Source: Phaeoceros laevis (taxonomy: Eukaryota > Anthocerotophyta > Anthocerotopsida > Notothyladales). Taken from it: a DNA stretch of 35,869 nt. How positions within the stretch are numbered: position 1 is the stretch's first letter; each line of letters starts with the position of its first letter. A program made the position numbers and the translations under genes. The notes under the pieces are model-generated. The model saw nothing but the letters and a program-made list of their open reading frames with translations. It was not told the DNA's origin and did no database searches. Positions 31,823 to 35,869 of the stretch are shown one piece after another. The stretch spans positions 152,925-188,793 of the forward strand of contig JBNGIQ010009382.1 in assembly GCA_049999765.1 (NCBI GenBank), read 5' to 3'.

Positions 31823-34492
31823 TCAAGCGGCTTGACAAAGACTCTGCACTTCTGCATAAATATGCTTTCTATCAGGGTGCTCCTGATCTTGGGAAACAAA
31901 CTTGTGCACCTCACAGTCTGATTCAATCCAGGTACGTCCAGGTTCTTTCACCACACCGGCGCTTAGCATCAGCCTTCGTACCTCTGCTTCCTCTGCGAAC
32001 ATGCCTGCAGCCACATAGATGTCTGACATCAAGATGTATGCGGCAGAGACTGAGGTGTCTAACCTCAAAATGCCTTCAAATGCCCGCCTTCCCAATTGCA
32101 CATGCCTGTGGTTCCGACATGCCGAGAGAAGGGATTTCCACATCACGATGTTAGGTTGCAGAGTCATAGTTGTAAGAAAGTGGTCAGCCTCATCAAGACA
32201 GCCAGCTCGACTGAGGAGGTCTATCATGCACGCGTAATGCTCCAAGTCTGGAGGTATGCAGAACTGTTCAGTCATACACTTGAACAGACCCCGGCCCTCG
32301 TCCAGCAAACCTGCATGACTGCATGCAGACAGCAAAGAGACAAATGTCACGTTGTTTGGCCTGGTGCCATTTCTTTGCATTTCTTGGAACAATCCGAGTG
32401 CCTCTTGAGCAAGTCCATGCTGTGAGTATCCAGCAATTAACGAGTTCCATGAGACCAGACCCCGATTAAGCAGGCCATCAAAAACTCGGCGTGCATCTTC
32501 AAGGCTTCCACATTTGGCATACATGTCTATGAGGCTGCAGCAGATGACTAGGCTGGAAATAAAACCAGCATCCACAATGTAGGTGTGGAGCAACCTGCCC
32601 TGGCCAAGGGCTGCTATGCTGGAACATGCTTTCAAGATTGTTACGAAAGTCCCCTCATCAGGTTGCAAGCCTTCGCTCCACATATTTGGGAAGAGCTTAA
32701 GTGCAGCCTGCCCATCCCCTTGATGGACATAACCAGTTATCATTGCAGTCCATGAAACAGGATCCCTCTGCGACAATCCGTCAAAGACTTGGCGTGCATC
32801 CTCGACACTACCACACTTGGCATACATGTCAACAAGAGCAACAGCAACAAACTTGTCCGAGATGTAACCCCTCTCCCTTGCGTGAGAATGTAGCAGCTTG
32901 CCTTGATCTAACGCTTCCAATTTGGAACATGCATTGAGAAGGCTTACAAATGTTCGGTGGTTTGGCTGCAAACCTTCATTTTGCATCTGCAGATAAAGCC
33001 TAAATGCCTCTTCTTCACATCTATGCTGACCACATGCTGCGATCATGACATTCCAAACGACCACATCTGTTGCAGACACATTGTCAAACACCTTCAGAGC
33101 ATCCTCCAGGTTCCCACAGTTGGCATACATGTCGATCAGGCTGCTGACAACAAACACATCAGGTTCTATACCAGTCTCTGTGATATATGCATGAAGCACT
33201 TTCCCGTGATCCAATGCCGCTGTGCCAGAACACGCCTTCAGGATGCTGACAAGTGTACGCTGGTTGGGTTGTATGCCTGTGTCTCGCATTTGTTGGAACA
33301 GTGTCAGGGCCTCCTGGCCACTCTCTTGCAGTGCGTATCCTGCAATCATTGTGTTCCATGACACTAGGTTTCTGTTGTGCATTTGGTCGAATACCATGCG
33401 TGCATCCCCCAAACTACCGCACTTAGAATACATATCAATGAGGGTGGTACCTATGAAAACATCCGAGTCAAACCCACGTTCTACAATGAGATCGTGGAGC
33501 ATCCTTCCCTGATCCAAGGCTGCAACAGAGGAACAAGCTTTCAGCATGCTGACAAGCGTGCGATGGTTCGATTGCAAGCCATCCTTGTGCATATCCTCAA
33601 AGAGTCTAAATGCTTCGTGGCCAAGTCCATGCTGTGCATACCCAGCAATCATCACATTCCAGTTCACCACATCTTTGGTAGATAATTTGTCAAATACCTT
33701 CCGTGCTTCCTTCAGACTTCCACATTTAACATACATGTCGACAAGCGCACTACCCACAAATACATTCTTCTCCAGCCCACTTTGCACTATGTCTGCATGG
33801 ACTAGCCTCCCTGACGTTAGTGCTGCAGCAGAGCCACAAGCCTTCAGCACTGCTACATAAACGTGATCATCAGGTTGAGGACCTGACATTTGCATTTTGC
33901 CGTACAGCCGGATAGACTGCTCAGCTTGCCCATGTCTGCAATGTGCGGAAATTATTGCAAGCCAGACGAAGTTATCTGGACAGGCTAGTTTGCGAAACAC
34001 TTGCTGCGCCTCCAGCAGACTTCCACATGACGCGTACATGCAGATCAATTGGTGCCCCAGAAAGGCATTAGAATCAAATCCACGTTTGGTAATAAGTGCA
34101 TGCACTTGCCTGCCTCTACTTACATTGGCCTCTTTAACGCACCTCTGCAGAAGACGGTAAAGACTGTGAGCAGACACAGCCACCTGTTGTTCCAGTGCCG
34201 CAACTGCCTCATCGAGCTGCCCATCCCCTGATAGCCTGCTCAAGCCTCTTGACCAACCATACCTGGCAGGACTTGTGCCACTTGTGCGACCGACCAAATT
34301 CGTCAGCTTCCGCAAATTGCTGCTGGCAGGCACCAGCCCCAAAGACTGCAAGACAGAACTCAATTGATACCTGGGAACCTTGCTTGAAAACAAGTATAGG
34401 AGGTGGATCCAAGCTCCTTGCATGAAATAGACAGTATCCGCGGCGGATATCACAAGTCCCAGGTGCAGACATAGCCAATCTGCATTCAACAT
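31823..34492 (-). CDS. Long PLS-class PPR protein ending in E-type motifs, no DYW
   Basis: A single open frame of 889 codons. Repeated triplets carry [34 protein letters not shown] and [17 protein letters not shown] type blocks, with six VxWNxMI modules. They end with [34 protein letters not shown], and an E-region [20 protein letters not shown]. It stops 27 residues later, before any DYW domain. The likely role is sequence-specific binding of an organellar RNA, most probably in C-to-U editing, together with a DYW protein. Unlike the PPR gene at 17361, it has no extra insertions between modules. The start is uncertain: Met at 34492 or the later in-frame Met 24 ([12 protein letters not shown]) could begin the transit region. 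It is divergent from the MetRS gene, with 232 bp between starts. Confidence 0.93.
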   Translation of the reverse strand: MLNADWLCLHLGLVISAADTVYFMQGAWIHLLYLFSSKVPRYQLSSVLQSLGLVPASSNLRKLTNLVGRTSGTSPARYGWSRGLSRLSGDGQLDEAVAALEQQVAVSAHSLYRLLQRCVKEANVSRGRQVHALITKRGFDSNAFLGHQLICMYASCGSLLEAQQVFRKLACPDNFVWLAIISAHCRHGQAEQSIRLYGKMQMSGPQPDDHVYVAVLKACGSAAALTSGRLVHADIVQSGLEKNVFVGSALVDMYVKCGSLKEARKVFDKLSTKDVVNWNVMIAGYAQHGLGHEAFRLFEDMHKDGLQSNHRTLVSMLKACSSVAALDQGRMLHDLIVERGFDSDVFIGTTLIDMYSKCGSLGDARMVFDQMHNRNLVSWNTMIAGYALQESGQEALTLFQQMRDTGIQPNQRTLVSILKACSGTAALDHGKVLHAYITETGIEPDVFVVSSLIDMYANCGNLEDALKVFDNVSATDVVVWNVMIAACGQHRCEEEAFRLYLQMQNEGLQPNHRTFVSLLNACSKLEALDQGKLLHSHARERGYISDKFVAVALVDMYAKCGSVEDARQVFDGLSQRDPVSWTAMITGYVHQGDGQAALKLFPNMWSEGLQPDEGTFVTILKACSSIAALGQGRLLHTYIVDAGFISSLVICCSLIDMYAKCGSLEDARRVFDGLLNRGLVSWNSLIAGYSQHGLAQEALGLFQEMQRNGTRPNNVTFVSLLSACSHAGLLDEGRGLFKCMTEQFCIPPDLEHYACMIDLLSRAGCLDEADHFLTTMTLQPNIVMWKSLLSACRNHRHVQLGRRAFEGILRLDTSVSAAYILMSDIYVAAGMFAEEAEVRRLMLSAGVVKEPGRTWIESDCEVHKFVSQDQEHPDRKHIYAEVQSLCQAA

Positions 34493-34724
34493 CCCATGTC
34501 CTTGTTTGCCATGTGAAGCAGAGCGGCCTCCTCCCGTCCATGAGGAGTCACCGGCGCGACTTCCTGCGACCTACAGGAGTGCACTGCAACTAGCCGTGCT
34601 TTTCTGCCCAACCTTCTTGTCACACTACTACAAACTATGCGACGTTTTGTTTGCAGTGTTCGCGACTCAAGCCTGTCATACGAACTTTAGCGTGGCGCAA
34701 ACCCTTCCGACTTCCAGGGGTGCA

Positions 34725-35869
34725 ATGGAGTCGGCTGTGGAGGCCATGGCGCTGTCGGAAGGTGGAGGAGGTGGAGCTGGACCTGGCTCTGAGCTGCCAA
34801 GACTGCCTGTAGCTGGCAAGAGGAACGTGCTGGTAACCAGCGCGTTGCCATATGTCAACAATGTGCCGCACTTGGGCAACATCATCGGTTGCGTACTGAG
34901 TGCGGATGTCTACTCCAGGTATTGCCGCCGCCGGGGATACAATGTGATCTATATGTGTGGTACAGACGAGTATGGCACAGCTACCGAAACCAAGGCCATG
35001 GAGGAGAAGCTGACTCCCCGAGAGATTTGTGACAAGTACCACAAGGTGCACAAAGAGATTTACGACTGGTTCGACATTGGATTTGATAAATTTGGACGTA
35101 CTTCTACTCCAGAGCAGACTGAAATATGCCAAGACATTTTCAACACTCTGCTCAGTAGGGGGCAGCTCTTGGAGGATAAGATGGAGCAGCCTTACTGCGA
35201 TACCTGCAAGAGGTTCCTCGCAGACAGGTTTGTAGAAGGCACGTGTCCTACTCCTGGTTGTGGTTACGAGGATGCTAGGGGTGACCAGTGTGACAAGTGC
35301 GGCAAGCTTTTGAACCCTACTGAGCTCATTGAGCCTCGATGCAAGGTGTGCGGGAATCCTCCTCGTATACGTGAGACAGAGCACTTGTTTCTGGACCTAC
35401 CTAAAATCAAGGACCAGCTGGAGGACTACATTGAGAGGACGGCTTCTGCGGGAGGTTGGAGCCAGAATTCGGTGCAGACAACCAACGCGTGGATTAGGGA
35501 TGGTCTAAAGCCTCGTTGCATCACACGTGACTTGAAGTGGGGAGTGCCAGTTCCCCTGGAAAAGTACAAGGACAAGGTATTCTATGTTTGGTTTGATGCA
35601 CCAATTGGGTACATGTCTATCACTGCGAACTACACGCCTCAGTGGCAACAATGGTGGAAGGCTCCCGGAGAAGTTGAGCTTGTCCAATTCATGGGGAAGG
35701 ATAATGTCCCCTTCCATACAGTCATCTTCCCCAGCACTCTGCTTGGAACAGGCCAGCCCTGGACGCTGATGAGGACTATCAGCGTTACAGAGTACCTCAA
35801 CTACGAGTCCGGCAAGTTCTCTAAGAGCAGGGGTGTGGGAGTTTTTGGGAGCGATGCGAAGACAACCAA
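34725..35869 (+). CDS. Cytosolic methionine--tRNA ligase (5' part, cut by window end)
   Basis: An uninterrupted frame of 381 codons runs off the window. The class I signature HLGN (HIGH equivalent) is at residues 49-52 within [14 protein letters not shown]. Typical MetRS blocks follow: [37 protein letters not shown] with CKVCGNPP (zinc-binding knuckles), [49 protein letters not shown], and KFSKS (KMSKS equivalent) at 364-368. The enzyme charges initiator and elongator tRNA-Met. The eukaryotic-type knuckle and the absence of a transit peptide (the N-terminus is a short Gly-rich lead) point to the cytosolic form. No intron occurs in this part. The anticodon-binding domain and any C-terminal tRNA-binding domain lie beyond the window. 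Confidence 0.95.
   Translation, partial: MESAVEAMALSEGGGGGAGPGSELPRLPVAGKRNVLVTSALPYVNNVPHLGNIIGCVLSADVYSRYCRRRGYNVIYMCGTDEYGTATETKAMEEKLTPREICDKYHKVHKEIYDWFDIGFDKFGRTSTPEQTEICQDIFNTLLSRGQLLEDKMEQPYCDTCKRFLADRFVEGTCPTPGCGYEDARGDQCDKCGKLLNPTELIEPRCKVCGNPPRIRETEHLFLDLPKIKDQLEDYIERTASAGGWSQNSVQTTNAWIRDGLKPRCITRDLKWGVPVPLEKYKDKVFYVWFDAPIGYMSITANYTPQWQQWWKAPGEVELVQFMGKDNVPFHTVIFPSTLLGTGQPWTLMRTISVTEYLNYESGKFSKSRGVGVFGSDAKTT

Overview
This window is nuclear DNA from a land plant. The evidence is split plant genes (alpha-expansin, CBSX5, APC11, RACK1, ribosomal protein L26, methionyl-tRNA synthetase), short GT-AG introns of about 50-330 bp, two cytosolic-type tRNA genes, and two very long PLS-class PPR genes. 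One PPR protein carries repeated insertions of a kind I associate with ferns and lycophytes. Together with the high gene density (about eleven protein genes in 36 kb), this suggests a seed-free lineage (hornwort, lycophyte or fern). I cannot fix the clade from sequence alone. There are two runs of N: 11954-12053, and 21130-21139, which is probably a misjoin.

Layout. tRNA-Arg(UCG) is at 258-331. An alpha-expansin with an unusual Lys/Pro-rich extension lies at 861-2245 (+). A nine-exon gamma-glutamyl hydrolase lies at 2877-5032 (-). A compact translation and cell-cycle block follows: RPL26 (-, 5672-6639) head to head with APC11 (+, 6875-7517), then RACK1 (-, 7720-8775) head to head with an RRM protein (+, 8978-12187) that is interrupted by a gap. 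At 12931-13630 (-) is a broken copy of the mitochondrial ATP synthase OSCP subunit. A poorly coding stretch (13.6-16.4 kb) leads to a PDF-motif (OSB-like) gene at about 16391-17239 (+), followed by a 1015-aa PPR gene (17361-20408, +).

A tRNA-Lys(CUU) sits at 21141-21213 (-), with an identical half copy across the 10-N gap. CBSX5-like (21744-23256, -) follows, then a gene-poor interval with nested inverted repeats (24149-24269). The largest gene is a 19-exon TFIIIC90/GTF3C4-like WD40 and zinc-finger protein (25522-31382, -). I could reconstruct it completely in frame (1115 aa), and it carries two inserted Agenet/Tudor-like modules. A repeat-rich spacer (31396-31797) precedes an 889-aa PPR gene (31823-34492, -), which is divergent from a cytosolic methionyl-tRNA synthetase (34725 to the window end, +).

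The genes do not form one pathway. The common themes are translation and RNA metabolism (RPL26, RACK1, MetRS, TFIIIC, tRNAs), organelle RNA/DNA handling (two PPRs, an OSB-like protein, an RRM protein with a mitochondrial-looking leader), and short divergent promoters shared by housekeeping genes. I found no clearly new multi-gene system. The best candidates for something undescribed are the Agenet insertion in the TFIIIC90 protein, the KP-rich expansin, the PDF-motif gene without an SSB domain, and the palindrome cluster near 24.2 kb.
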